Made by a program: the position numbers and the translations under genes
Assembly (NCBI GenBank): GCA_964627665.1
Contig: CAZVKG010000005.1
Location: forward strand, 1 to 64,000
Reading direction: 5' to 3'
Source: UBA1351 sp964627665
GTDB lineage: Bacteria; Bacillota; Clostridia; Lachnospirales; Vallitaleaceae
Length of the DNA: 64,000 nucleotides
Part shown: in pieces, positions 35,283-45,800 of the stretch
How positions within the stretch are numbered: position 1 is the stretch's first letter
How the letters are laid out: each line of letters opens with the position of its first letter
The notes under the pieces: generated by a model
What the model saw: the letters and a program-made list of their open reading frames with translations, nothing else
Told to the model about the DNA's origin: nothing
Databases searched by the model: none

Positions 35283-36806
35283 TTATTGGTTTGACATTAA
35301 CCATTCATCAAGTTGGCGTTGTTTCTCATCAATAACTTTTTGTAATCCGGCAGAATATAAAGCAGAATTAAAATCTTCCAATACACTATCCACGTCAACC
35401 GAGCCTGTATTTAATGCTGTAATGTATTGATTACGTACATTCGACAAAGCCGTAATTTCATTGGCTACTGTTGATGTATCCGGAACAAATCCTAAGCCCA
35501 TTGACGGAACGGCTTCATCATTTTGTGCTTGCGTACGTTCCCAAATATCAGTCGGATTTCCTTCCCATACGTGACATAAATATTGGTTTGGCAACTGCCA
35601 TCCGATATTTAGGTTATAAGTTGAAGACGTTGCATCAATACCTTCAGGATGTCCAATAGTTCCATCATCGTTAAATTCATAATGAACACCTTCAATACCC
35701 CAATTGATGAGATTCATAAAATCGGCATTGGTATATGCAAAATTTAAAAATTCCATTGCTTTTTCAGGGTTTTCTGAGTTATTTGCAATTCCCCAGTTAA
35801 AGAAGTTCACACCACTTGACATTAATAACCCTTCTTCAATTTGTGCAATTTCAAGCTCATATCCTGTTACGCGTTCCTCTTGAACCAAGAATCCAGGTTT
35901 CGTTTGAGAAACATAAGAAAAGGCATTACCTGCTTTAACCAGATTGCTCGCTGATTCAGTTGATGTTGCAGCATCAGGCATCACATAACCATCTACATAC
36001 CATTCTCTGAGTAGACGTGCATATTCAATAAAAACATCGTCTTCAAACCAGTTCGTCACTTCAGTTGTTTGACCAAAATCCGCTAATACACCAAAGTAGT
36101 CATATAAGTTATCAACAAGTTGAAGTCGATCAATTGTGTCCGGACCTACAAGCATATCCATACCGGGTTCTCCTGCTTTAATCGTTGCATATACATCCGT
36201 CATATCTGAGAGGCTGTTAATTGACTCCACATCAATATTATACTTATCCACTAAGTCTTTGCGCATAACAACCGCTTTAGGTGAACCACTTTCTTTTTGT
36301 GCCGGGAATCCATAGAGAAATCCATTGACCGTTCCTACGCGTGCAAGATCTTCTCCAAGGACATCAATAATCCCTTGCCCATGTGATTCAAGTAAATCCG
36401 ACATATCAACAAGCTGTCCTGCGTTCACATAAGTACCGGCTTGTTGAAAGAAAATCGGGAACACATCAAGTGAATCACTACCTGATAACATAAGTCGAAG
36501 CCTGTCTGCGTAGTCTCCAAATCCAAGTTGCAGTAGATCCACTTCAATACCAAGTTCTTCACGTGTTAATTCATTAATCGCTTCTTCCACTAATTCTAAG
36601 TCTTCTTGTTCATTGGCAATAAAGGCCATTGTTAATTGATAATAATCTTCCTCCGATGTTGAATTATTATCTTTTTGATCGTTCTCTGTTTGAGAACTAT
36701 CCCCTTGTGTTCCCTCTGTTGAATCATTAGTGTTATTTACACATCCCACTGTGCTTACAACGAAAACCACCACCAAAAGTACGACGCTAAACATTTTCTT
36801 TAACAT
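35283..36806 (-). CDS. Sugar-binding lipoprotein of the CUT1 importer (LplA type)
   Basis: A 507-residue extracellular binding protein with a lipoprotein signal peptide (lipobox STVGC, cysteine about 22) and a Ser/Thr/Asn/Gln linker, then a two-lobed fold. Its length places it in the large LplA/YtcQ group that usually takes oligosaccharides. It is first in a four-gene unit with two permeases and a nucleoside-hydrolase-fold enzyme. A TATAAT at 36851-36856 lacks a good -35, as expected for a promoter activated by the YesN-type regulator encoded just upstream. Confidence 0.9.
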   Translation of the reverse strand: MLKKMFSVVLLVVVFVVSTVGCVNNTNDSTEGTQGDSSQTENDQKDNNSTSEEDYYQLTMAFIANEQEDLELVEEAINELTREELGIEVDLLQLGFGDYADRLRLMLSGSDSLDVFPIFFQQAGTYVNAGQLVDMSDLLESHGQGIIDVLGEDLARVGTVNGFLYGFPAQKESGSPKAVVMRKDLVDKYNIDVESINSLSDMTDVYATIKAGEPGMDMLVGPDTIDRLQLVDNLYDYFGVLADFGQTTEVTNWFEDDVFIEYARLLREWYVDGYVMPDAATSTESASNLVKAGNAFSYVSQTKPGFLVQEERVTGYELEIAQIEEGLLMSSGVNFFNWGIANNSENPEKAMEFLNFAYTNADFMNLINWGIEGVHYEFNDDGTIGHPEGIDATSSTYNLNIGWQLPNQYLCHVWEGNPTDIWERTQAQNDEAVPSMGLGFVPDTSTVANEITALSNVRNQYITALNTGSVDVDSVLEDFNSALYSAGLQKVIDEKQRQLDEWLMSNQ

Positions 36807-36850
36807 ACATTCACCTCATAAATTGTATTTTGTTAACGAGTGACATGTAC

Positions 36851-36856
36851 ATTATA
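36851..36856 (-). promoter_or_regulatory. -10 element of the first sugar-transport unit
   Basis: Perfect TATAAT on the minus strand 45 bases before the binding-protein ATG; the -35 position is poor. The 115-base gap to the regulator gene would also hold the AraC-type binding site, which I cannot define. Confidence 0.5.
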
Positions 36857-36921
36857 TCAACTTAATTTTACTAAACTATAGGAATTTTATTACATATTTT
36901 ATGGTAATTTTAAGTATGGTT

Positions 36922-38445
36922 TCATTTTTCTCGCATTTGTTTTGGTGTAATTCCATAATATTTTTTGAATACTTTAATAAAATAGGAGTAATCTGTATAT
37001 CCTACGATAGCACCAATTTCCGATAATGGAATGTCATGATTGCTCACTAAATCTTTTGCATTTTTCATACGTACCGATGTTAAATAGCGACTAAAACTTT
37101 CACCGGTTTCTTCTTTAAACAAGCGACTTAAGTATGATGCGTTGACAAAATAACGATGTTTAGCTACCCCCTCTAATGAAATCTCGCCTACATAGTTCTT
37201 ATCAATAAAAGCTTTTAAATCATCAATCAATGATGGATTAATTTCTTTTTTCATTTCGATGATTTCATGACAGATTATTTCAATTCTATGAATTAAAAAT
37301 TCAAGAAGTTCATTTTGAGAAAAAAAAGACATATACTCAATTTGCCAATGTAAAAGTTCGTCCATATGTGTTGAATGAATTTGTTTAATCTTTGTATTCA
37401 TAACATTCATAAGTTCAACACAAAAATCATTGAGTACAGAAAACGGTGTTTTTTCTTGAATTTTCACTTGATGAAAGATACGTTTTACATATTGCTTGAT
37501 CCAATCGAAGTTTCCTTGTGATAAATACTCAAAGAGCAATTTTCTCGTATCTGCATCCAATAAGGACGATGAATAATTATATTGCATGACTTCAGTAAAA
37601 TCATATAGCTTTCCTACACCTTGAACCAACCGATATTTAAGCGCCTCATCAGCTTCTGAATACGCTATCGGAAGATCGGTAAAACAATTTTTCACACTAC
37701 TGACAGCTATGCATAGGTCCACTTCAGTGCTTTTTTGCATGAAGGATATAAATTTTTTCAGCTGAGTCATTATTTTCTGTCGCTGTTCCTCTTCTGACAA
37801 GAAATTATAATCTGACAATCGAAAAATCACATTCCATTGATTAGGAACCTGATTTGACTTAAAAATAATACTTTGCTTGGTGTCTATCATTAATTGATTC
37901 ATATAAACTTCCATGCCATCCACTTCATTATTTAAACGGATGATTCCAAGAAAAAAATAACTTAAGCTTTTAAGTTGTCTCGTCATTCGATCTTGATCTG
38001 TTAAGGGGCGTTTGATTTTATTGAGAACAACTTGATTAAGGATATCATGTTCATATTGTTGTTCTGCATATGTCTGTTTTTGTATTTCTTGACTGCATTC
38101 TTCTAAACTTTGCTGTAGTTCAAGTCGTTTTAAAGGCTTTAAAAGATATTGTTTCACTTTATATCGTATCGCATCTTTGGCATAATGAAAATCTGCAAAT
38201 CCGGTAATAAGAATTATTCTGATCCCTGGATATAACTCAGAAATCCTTTTGCTTAATTCAATCCCATCCATTTGCGGCATTCGAATATCCGCCAACACGA
38301 TATCAATATGTTCTTCTTCTAATATTTCTAATGCCTCCAAACCATTTTCTGCCTCAAATGTATCGATCTGCTGATTCCATTCGAGAATATATTTAAGCGT
38401 TACTTTTCGTGCATAGTATTCATCGTCGACAACAAGAATCTTCAT
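36922..38445 (-). CDS. YesN-type response regulator (receiver + AraC HTH)
   Basis: A 507-residue DNA-binding regulator. An N-terminal receiver (ILVVDDEYYARK, acceptor Asp in VLADIRMPQMDG, Lys in LLKPLKR) is followed by a long linker and a C-terminal AraC-type double helix-turn-helix (NASYLSRLFKEETGESFSRYL, IVGYTDYSYFIKVFKKYYG). Its ATG overlaps the stop of the sensor kinase gene (ATGA), so the two are translationally coupled. Likely activates the downstream binding protein-permease unit. Confidence 0.93.
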   Translation of the reverse strand: MKILVVDDEYYARKVTLKYILEWNQQIDTFEAENGLEALEILEEEHIDIVLADIRMPQMDGIELSKRISELYPGIRIILITGFADFHYAKDAIRYKVKQYLLKPLKRLELQQSLEECSQEIQKQTYAEQQYEHDILNQVVLNKIKRPLTDQDRMTRQLKSLSYFFLGIIRLNNEVDGMEVYMNQLMIDTKQSIIFKSNQVPNQWNVIFRLSDYNFLSEEEQRQKIMTQLKKFISFMQKSTEVDLCIAVSSVKNCFTDLPIAYSEADEALKYRLVQGVGKLYDFTEVMQYNYSSSLLDADTRKLLFEYLSQGNFDWIKQYVKRIFHQVKIQEKTPFSVLNDFCVELMNVMNTKIKQIHSTHMDELLHWQIEYMSFFSQNELLEFLIHRIEIICHEIIEMKKEINPSLIDDLKAFIDKNYVGEISLEGVAKHRYFVNASYLSRLFKEETGESFSRYLTSVRMKNAKDLVSNHDIPLSEIGAIVGYTDYSYFIKVFKKYYGITPKQMREK

Positions 38446-40274
38446 GTTTTCGCCTCCTTTTCAATTGATCTTGGTAATCGAAGTTCAACAATTAACCCTT
38501 GAGGTTGTCGTACTTTCATGGTCAAACCATATTGCTGACCATAGTATTTTTTAATACGATAGTGAACATTTTTCACACCCAATCGATTCAAATCGTCATC
38601 AACAATATCATGCATCGTCTCATATTCAAGATCTTGATGCATTCGATTGATTTCCTCTTGACTCATCCCTATTCCATCATCTTCAATCATAATAATAAAA
38701 TCTGTATCATTTAAATCATAAGCCGATATCTTGATTTTTCCTTGACCGCTTCGAGGTTCAATCCCATGATAAATCGCATTTTCAACCAAAGGTTGCAGGA
38801 GAAATTTTAAAATTTCATAGTTTTGCATCCTCTCATCAATAGAAAATTGGTACTGAATCCTATTTGGAAATCGCAATCTTTGTATACAAAGATAGTTTTC
38901 AACTTGCAGCAATTCCTCTTTCAGCGTCACAATGTTTTTGCCTTTAACATTGTAGCGAAACATGTCTGATAAAGCCGTCGTTGCATCCGTTATTTCCGGC
39001 ACATCATATAAGCTGGCAATTGAACTAATCATATTGAGTGTATTATATAAAAAATGAGGATTGATTTGAAATTGAAGCATCTTAATTTCAATCCGTTTAT
39101 TATTTTCGAGTATTCGATATTCTTTTTTTATACTGTCTTCAAGTTGAATAGACATACTGTTAAAACTATCAATCAGCATATTGATTTCATCATCATTTTT
39201 TACATCTTTCTCAATAACAGAAAATTCTCCGTCTTTTTCAAGTCGTTTCATTGCGTGGTGTAGTTGATTAACCGGTTTTGTCAATTTTGCTGATAAAAAA
39301 TATCCGGTTAAAATAGTCACGAGTAATATAGTGACAAATGTCCACATAACAAATTCCAAATTATCAACCACATGGGATTGCATACTGTACCTAGGCAAAA
39401 ATAAGATAATCTTAAATCCGGTGGCGGCATTTTCCACACCAACTAATGAAATAAGATTATTGTCATATTCAAATTCAATATGATTGATACCTGAGTTGCT
39501 CCATTGTGCATTAATCTTTTCAACCATATATTCTGAACCGTCTTGGTCAAAATAAATTTCGTTCAAACCGGATTGATAGATCATCTGATTTCCTTGAAGG
39601 ATAACCAAGTTTTGAAGACTTTCTTCTTCTAACGTTTTGTCAAAATTTTCTTGTATCATATTATAGTCCAAATCAATACAGATATACCCATTTTCACGAT
39701 AATCACTCGGATTTAACAGCACTCGAGTTAGTGTAATTAATTCCTCTTCTTGTCTTCCGTTTACAAATCCTGTATAGACATTTGAGATGTAGCTCTCGCC
39801 ATTCTTATCTTGAACGCGTTGAATAAAAGTCTCTAAGTCTGTCAAATTTTCTTCGATTGTACGAATATTACTATAGGTATCTCCATGTAAACTTACCAAT
39901 GTTATTCCTAAGACTTGAGGACTAATCAATGTCGAATATCTGAGAACACTGTCAATTCTTCGATAATTTTCTAAATACTCAGCCGTCGAATATTCTTGAG
40001 GTTCTGTGAGTATTTCCTGTATGCGTTGGTCCGAAAAGTTAATTGCAGCCAAACGCTCAATCGTTGCCATGGTTTGGTTTAGATTTTGATTAATCTGTTC
40101 ACATAATTGTCCCATATAATCCAAATTATTATTCTTAATAGTTTGATTGGTTCGATAGGTTAATAGCCCAAATGAAATAAAAAAAGGCAAACTTATAACA
40201 AGGATATAAAGTGTTAATGTCCGCCTCTGAAGTTTCATCATCTTATACTGTTTAATATGTTTAAACACACACAT
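38442..40274 (-). CDS. YesM-type sensor histidine kinase
   Basis: A 610-residue membrane kinase. Two transmembrane helices (about 17-38 and 300-320) flank a large extracellular sensor domain, then come HAMP and the His_kinase block with QINPHFLYNTLNMISS (phospho-histidine) and a HATPase (PLVENAIYHGIEP, EDDGIGMS). It starts right after the stop of an orphan binding lipoprotein, which may hand the sugar signal to the extracellular domain. Start chosen at the ATG 40274 with AGGTG nearby; later ATGs around codon 12 are possible. Confidence 0.92.
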   Translation of the reverse strand: MCVFKHIKQYKMMKLQRRTLTLYILVISLPFFISFGLLTYRTNQTIKNNNLDYMGQLCEQINQNLNQTMATIERLAAINFSDQRIQEILTEPQEYSTAEYLENYRRIDSVLRYSTLISPQVLGITLVSLHGDTYSNIRTIEENLTDLETFIQRVQDKNGESYISNVYTGFVNGRQEEELITLTRVLLNPSDYRENGYICIDLDYNMIQENFDKTLEEESLQNLVILQGNQMIYQSGLNEIYFDQDGSEYMVEKINAQWSNSGINHIEFEYDNNLISLVGVENAATGFKIILFLPRYSMQSHVVDNLEFVMWTFVTILLVTILTGYFLSAKLTKPVNQLHHAMKRLEKDGEFSVIEKDVKNDDEINMLIDSFNSMSIQLEDSIKKEYRILENNKRIEIKMLQFQINPHFLYNTLNMISSIASLYDVPEITDATTALSDMFRYNVKGKNIVTLKEELLQVENYLCIQRLRFPNRIQYQFSIDERMQNYEILKFLLQPLVENAIYHGIEPRSGQGKIKISAYDLNDTDFIIMIEDDGIGMSQEEINRMHQDLEYETMHDIVDDDLNRLGVKNVHYRIKKYYGQQYGLTMKVRQPQGLIVELRLPRSIEKEAKT

Positions 40275-40277
40275 CAC

Positions 40278-41501
40278 CTATTGACTTTCCTTAAATATTC
40301 GAATTATTGCATCGACAAAGCTGTCCCGGTCTTTGGTCAACAACAACTTTTGTACCTGCTCAGCTAAAAGTTCATTCGTTTGAGATGACCAATACGCATC
40401 TGCATTTGTTCTATATCTTCCTTCATTGAGATACTTCTTATGAAGACTAAGTTCCGGAATATCAACATCAACACCTGTAACTACAGGTATGCTCCCATCA
40501 TTTTCGCAAAAATATTCCATATTTTCAACACGTGAAATAAACTCTAAAAAGAGTAATGCCGCTTCTTTTTTTTCTGTTTTAGACGACACACACAAAGAAA
40601 AATCTCCTGCAAATGCCGGCACATATTCTGCTGCTCCATTTTGTTTCGGAATAGGAAACATAGCAAAGTTAATATCCTGATTGATTTGTTTAATCCATGG
40701 AATTTTCCAACTGCCCATAATAAGCATTGCACTCTTGCCTTGTGCAAAGTTATAGACGGCTTGGTCATTCGTTGTCTGCAACATATCTTCCTGTCCATAG
40801 CTACTTAATCGAAGAAATTGCTGCGTTAACAACGCAAGTTCTTCTCTATACTCTGAAACATCCCCTGCTAATGAAGCTTTAATAAACCCATCATAGTCAT
40901 TCAATGATGGCAATAATGCATACCATTGCTGGTGTACGGATAAATGATCTTTTCCCATAAATGAAAAAGGTGCAGTACCTGATTGTTCAATGATTTCCGC
41001 ATTTTTTAGTAAGCTTTCAAAATCTTGTGGAATAGATAAACCCAGTTCCTCATATATGTTAATATTATAAAAAACACCTGATGTATTATAGGTAAGGGGA
41101 AGGATATAGTCGCCACCATTAATTTGATATTCTTGGCGCACTTGAGAATCAATTCGATCCATAAACTTTTGATTCGTCAATTCGAGAACAAAACCTTCTT
41201 CAACCTGCTTCTCCCACGTTGCATTCGGCCACTGTATGAATACATCCGGAACATTATTACTGGCAAAACGACTCAGTAAGGTCTGATGACCTCCAACTGA
41301 TGTATTATGATTAACGCGAATATTTGGATATTCGTGTTCAAACTCTTTAATCAGGTGATTCATGATTTCTTGAGTTTCCTTTTTCGTATTAAAAAATTCG
41401 AACTCAACGATTTCATTCTTTTGAGGCAAAGCCTCCTCTTGTTTGCATCCAACCATAAAAAGAAAAACAAAAAAAACCACTATTTTGTAAATCGATTTCA
41501 T
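40278..41501 (-). CDS. Orphan sugar-binding lipoprotein coupled to the sensor kinase
   Basis: A 407-residue extracellular solute-binding protein (family 1) with a lipobox FMVGC (cysteine about residue 19). The ATG at 41501 has GGAGG five bases upstream. Unlike the binding protein at 35283-36806 it is not followed by permeases; it directly precedes the YesM-type kinase and YesN-type regulator. Family knowledge allows two roles: alternate ligand capture for the importer, or a ligand-presenting co-receptor for the kinase. Three TATAAT hexamers lie in the 65 bases upstream. Confidence 0.88.
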   Translation of the reverse strand: MKSIYKIVVFFVFLFMVGCKQEEALPQKNEIVEFEFFNTKKETQEIMNHLIKEFEHEYPNIRVNHNTSVGGHQTLLSRFASNNVPDVFIQWPNATWEKQVEEGFVLELTNQKFMDRIDSQVRQEYQINGGDYILPLTYNTSGVFYNINIYEELGLSIPQDFESLLKNAEIIEQSGTAPFSFMGKDHLSVHQQWYALLPSLNDYDGFIKASLAGDVSEYREELALLTQQFLRLSSYGQEDMLQTTNDQAVYNFAQGKSAMLIMGSWKIPWIKQINQDINFAMFPIPKQNGAAEYVPAFAGDFSLCVSSKTEKKEAALLFLEFISRVENMEYFCENDGSIPVVTGVDVDIPELSLHKKYLNEGRYRTNADAYWSSQTNELLAEQVQKLLLTKDRDSFVDAIIRIFKESQ

Positions 41502-41523
41502 AAGCACCTCCATATCACCTTAT

Positions 41524-41553
41524 ATTATAACATGATTATTATAGAGGATTATA
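41524..41553 (-). promoter_or_regulatory. Clustered -10 elements before the sensor operon
   Basis: Three minus-strand TATAAT hexamers (41524-41529, 41538-41543, 41548-41553) lie 23-50 bases before the orphan binding-protein gene; none has a strong -35. Which one is used cannot be told. Confidence 0.4.
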
Positions 41554-41629
41554 GTCATCTTTTTACCTTATAAATAGTAGTTTCTTGCAGAAATCGGACC
41601 ACACTTAACTTATTTGTACTTTTCTTATT

Positions 41630-42805
41630 CTACTCTTGATCAAGACGAATATTTCTAAAAACAATGAGCGAAAGAAAAATTGCAACCACGGGAAATAAGA
41701 CCGCAACACCATAAAAAGTTTTATAACTAAATGTTCCTATAATAATCCCCCCCATTATTGATCCTATACTAAAGCCTAGATCTATAGAGCTAAAAAACGT
41801 AGAAGAAGCAGCCCCTCTCCTGTCATATGGTGCAAAAGACATAATAAGGACATTCATCGTTGCAATATTGATTCCAAAACCCGTACCATAAAGAACTGCT
41901 GCAAAGAAAAAAACTTGACTACTATCTGCTACAAAAAGCAAAAATAAAGCCGAACTAAACACACATAATCCAGGAATGAGCAAACTCAAAGGATTCTTTA
42001 TCCGATCAATAATTTTCCCAACAAATATATTGGCCACAAACATAGTCAAGGCCTGAATTGTATAGAACCATCCCACATTTTCAACGCCTATACTTCTCCC
42101 ATATGACGGAAGAAATACAATAACAGCATTTCCCGTCATAATAATCAATTGTACAAGACTAGGTAAAAATGCTTTTTTTTCATAAAACTTCCAAAAAATA
42201 CTGCCTTCATAATTTTTTTTGCTTATAAGAAGGGGGGATTCTTCTACAACTTCGTAAGAAATTGTAGAAACAAAGAAAATCGCTAGCCCAAATATTAGGA
42301 TAGCTCCCATCCAAGACCAAGTATAATTATCTCCATAAATTAATTCAATACCAATAATAGGACCAATCGCTGCTGCTAACACAGAAGCGATTCCAAAATA
42401 AGACATGCCGCTTTTTATTTTTGATTTAGGAAGAACATCTGCCGCTATAGCCATCTGCGCAGTTGTTGCACTTGAAATCCCAAATCCTTGCAAAAGTCGC
42501 ATAGCAATTATCGCAAAGGTCACTGGTATAACATTAATACCAATCATCCCAAGAATCATGATAAAAGCGCCAAGAATCAACACCATTTTCTTACTCCACC
42601 GGTCCGCAAGGATACCTCCGAAAGGTCGCATAATCATAGCCGCTAATGCTGATAATGATGTCGCAATACCTAGAACCGAAGGATTCTTACCTAAATTATC
42701 TAGATATAGTGGAAGTACAACCATTATAATCTGATTTCCTGTCATCACTAGGACAGTCGTAATAAAAATTCTAATAAAATTTTTGTTAAATATTCTTTCT
42801 GACAT
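41630..42805 (-). CDS. MFS transporter
   Basis: A 391-residue major facilitator protein with 12 hydrophobic helices. The loop 2-3 signature is seen as GGILADRWSKKMVL, and a second-half copy as VGKIIDRIKNPLSLL. Such 12-helix proteins are commonly drug or metabolite exporters; the substrate is not evident. ATG at 42805 with GGAGGGG upstream; it begins 40 bases after the SNF2 gene and may be co-transcribed with it. Confidence 0.85.
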   Translation of the reverse strand: MSERIFNKNFIRIFITTVLVMTGNQIIMVVLPLYLDNLGKNPSVLGIATSLSALAAMIMRPFGGILADRWSKKMVLILGAFIMILGMIGINVIPVTFAIIAMRLLQGFGISSATTAQMAIAADVLPKSKIKSGMSYFGIASVLAAAIGPIIGIELIYGDNYTWSWMGAILIFGLAIFFVSTISYEVVEESPLLISKKNYEGSIFWKFYEKKAFLPSLVQLIIMTGNAVIVFLPSYGRSIGVENVGWFYTIQALTMFVANIFVGKIIDRIKNPLSLLIPGLCVFSSALFLLFVADSSQVFFFAAVLYGTGFGINIATMNVLIMSFAPYDRRGAASSTFFSSIDLGFSIGSIMGGIIIGTFSYKTFYGVAVLFPVVAIFLSLIVFRNIRLDQE

Positions 42806-42845
42806 GACCCCTCCATTGATACAATAGTTTGCTCCCACCTATAAA

Positions 42846-45800
42846 TCACTTTAACAATTCTAACAATTCTTCCTTGGAGAAGGTTGCCATACTTATACCC
42901 TCACCATTTAGGACTTGCTCGGCTAAAGCATTTTTCTTCTCTTGAAGGCCAACAATTTTTTCTTCAATGGTATCTTTCACAATCAGTTTATAGACATTGA
43001 CAACATTATCTTGTCCGATACGATGGGCTCGATCTGTCGCCTGGTTTTGAACAGCAACATTCCACCAAGGGTCAAAATGGATGACAATATCTGCTGCTGT
43101 AAGATTGAGTCCGGTTCCTCCGGCTTTTAAGGAGATACAAAAAACCGATGTGTCATCTTCATTAAAGGCATTCACCATTTCAGAACGTTTTGATTTACTG
43201 GTCGCGCCTGTTAGGACATAGTAACTAACCTTCTCTTCTTCTAACCGCTTTGTCAAAATATCCAACATTGAAGTAAATTGAGAGAACAATAAAATCTTGT
43301 GTCCACCATCAACGGCTTCTCTGATAAGATCTAAACAGGCCTCAACTTTTGCCGATGACGCCTTATATTCTTCTAATAGCAGACTTGGATCACAGCATAT
43401 TTGTCTTAATTTCGTTAACTCCGCTAGAATTTGTAATTTGCCTTGGGTAAACTCTTCCGTTGATTGATTCGTTAACATCAGCTTCATCAAGTTCACTCGT
43501 GCATCATATACTTGCTTTTGTTCACCTTCCATTTTTACATACAAATTCTCTTCAATTTTTGCCGGCAAGTCTAATAAAACATTCTTTTTTAAACGCCGAA
43601 GAATAAATGGCGTAATCATTTTCTGCAGACGTTTCATGGTTTGTTCATCCTGACTTTGGACTGTTGGTACTTCTATCTCTTTTTTAAACTTAGTATAGCT
43701 ATGTAAAAAGCCGGGCATTAAGTAATCAAAGATACTCCATAATTCACTGAGTCGATTTTCGATAGGTGTACCGGTTAATGCCAATCTATATCCTGCTCGA
43801 ACAAGTTTAACAGCTTTTGCAGCTTGGGTATTATGATTCTTAATATATTGAGCTTCGTCAATAACCATGGTGTGAAAGTTCAGCTCTTGATATTTGACAA
43901 TATCACGTTTTAACAAATCATAAGATGTAATGGCAATTTCTTGATTGGATAAATTAGAAAGTATTTGTTCTCTTTCTTGCACCGTTCCGATGACCATCGT
44001 CGATGTTAACTCAGGCGCAAATTTGATAAACTCATTTTTCCAGTTATAGACAAGGGAAGCCGGGCTTACAATCAGTATTTTTTGATTTTGATTTGCTTCT
44101 TTTTTTTGCTGCTCACTTAAAATATAAGTAATTACCTGTACGGATTTCCCAAGTCCCATGTCATCGGCTAGAATACCTCCAAATCCATTTGCCTGCAAGG
44201 TTTTCAACCACAGGAATCCTGTTTTTTGATATTCTCGAAGTATCGGTTCAACTTCGCTTGGTAATTCAAAATCACTATCTTCAACCGTTTTCATGTTTCT
44301 GATGAGGGCTTTAAAATCTTTGTTTCTTGCAACCGCAATCGATTGATCTTCTTTTAGTTGTTCATCCAAATAAAGTGCACGATATTTGGGAAGCATTAAC
44401 TTATCTTGGCGTAGTTGACTCTCTGTTAATTTTAATCCTTCCTTCAATTCATACAAGGAACCGATTTCTTCGCCTTCGACATGAATAAATGAACCATCCT
44501 TTAATCGATAATATCGCTTTTTCGGATTGTATTTTGATAGAACCTCAATTAATACCTCTTTGGGTAAGTCTTCAGACGCTATGGTTAATTCCAACAGGTC
44601 GCTTTCAACAGAGACACCAATAGCTACTTTTGACTTATACACAACATTCATATTCTTTAGTCGATCGGTTACGAAAACTTCTCCAAGCTTCTTGAATATA
44701 TCAATTCCTTGAACAATAAGCTCATATATTCTGTTTTCATCATCTATAATTTCTAATTCCTGCGTCTTTGTATTGAAATGATTAAAAAACGGCGATATTT
44801 TTTGGTTCACATCGATTTCCTTATATGTTTCTCGAATAATCTTATGATCTGGTCGTTCATAGAGATTCACTTTATGATTACCATAGCAAGCCAATACTTT
44901 ACATGTTACCCTATCACGATTGGGAGTATCGAGATAGATTTCGAATTGTACGGGATCGGATTCATAATCCTCTTCATTAAAATTCTCCCGATCTATATGA
45001 TAATGAACGTTTAATTTTGGGAGTAAATCACGGCAAAAGACCTTCAAATCTTCATTAACAATAAAAATTTTACGCTCCGGCAACTGACCCATACACTCAA
45101 GAAAGTCTTTAATCGGTTCAATATCGCGAATATTTTCTTGATATATTTTTCCTTCATGAAAATAAATATACTGTTTTTCATCAGCATAACCGGCTAAATA
45201 TTCAATGGTGATTTCTACACCATTTTCTTTACCGACAATTTTCATGTTTCGTTGAATACGTTCATCAACATATCTCCAACTTGCTAGTCCTGTTTCAGGA
45301 ATGTCAACATTTAAGGCCTGTCCTTTGAAACATGCAAACACATGGAGTAGGTCGTCAAGAGATAAGTGAATCGACCGCTTACTTCCTCCACCACCATATC
45401 CGTCATATGCATATAAATATTTATTTTTATTTAATTCCACAACAAATTTTGCCAACGCACGCGATTGTTCGTCGAAAGCCTCTAAGGTATGTAAAAATTT
45501 TAATTTTTTACCATACTGCACATAGCGCTTTAACTGAATCGCCTCTGCAAACTCGGAAATACTTTTTACGACATACAATTGTTCTTCTCCCACCTTGAGC
45601 TCCATCGTTATTTCATAGGGATTACATTTAATAAATGGCTCTAATCGAATATTGCCCATTTGATTATCGCTAAATAAGGGAACTTGAACCGGAGTTGCTT
45701 TTGCCATCAGCAACTCTTTGATCTCAGGTGTTGTTCGAACCGGATGCTTATGACGATTATAAGGTAAATGTGCATTCATGGGAATATACTCCCCTTCTTC

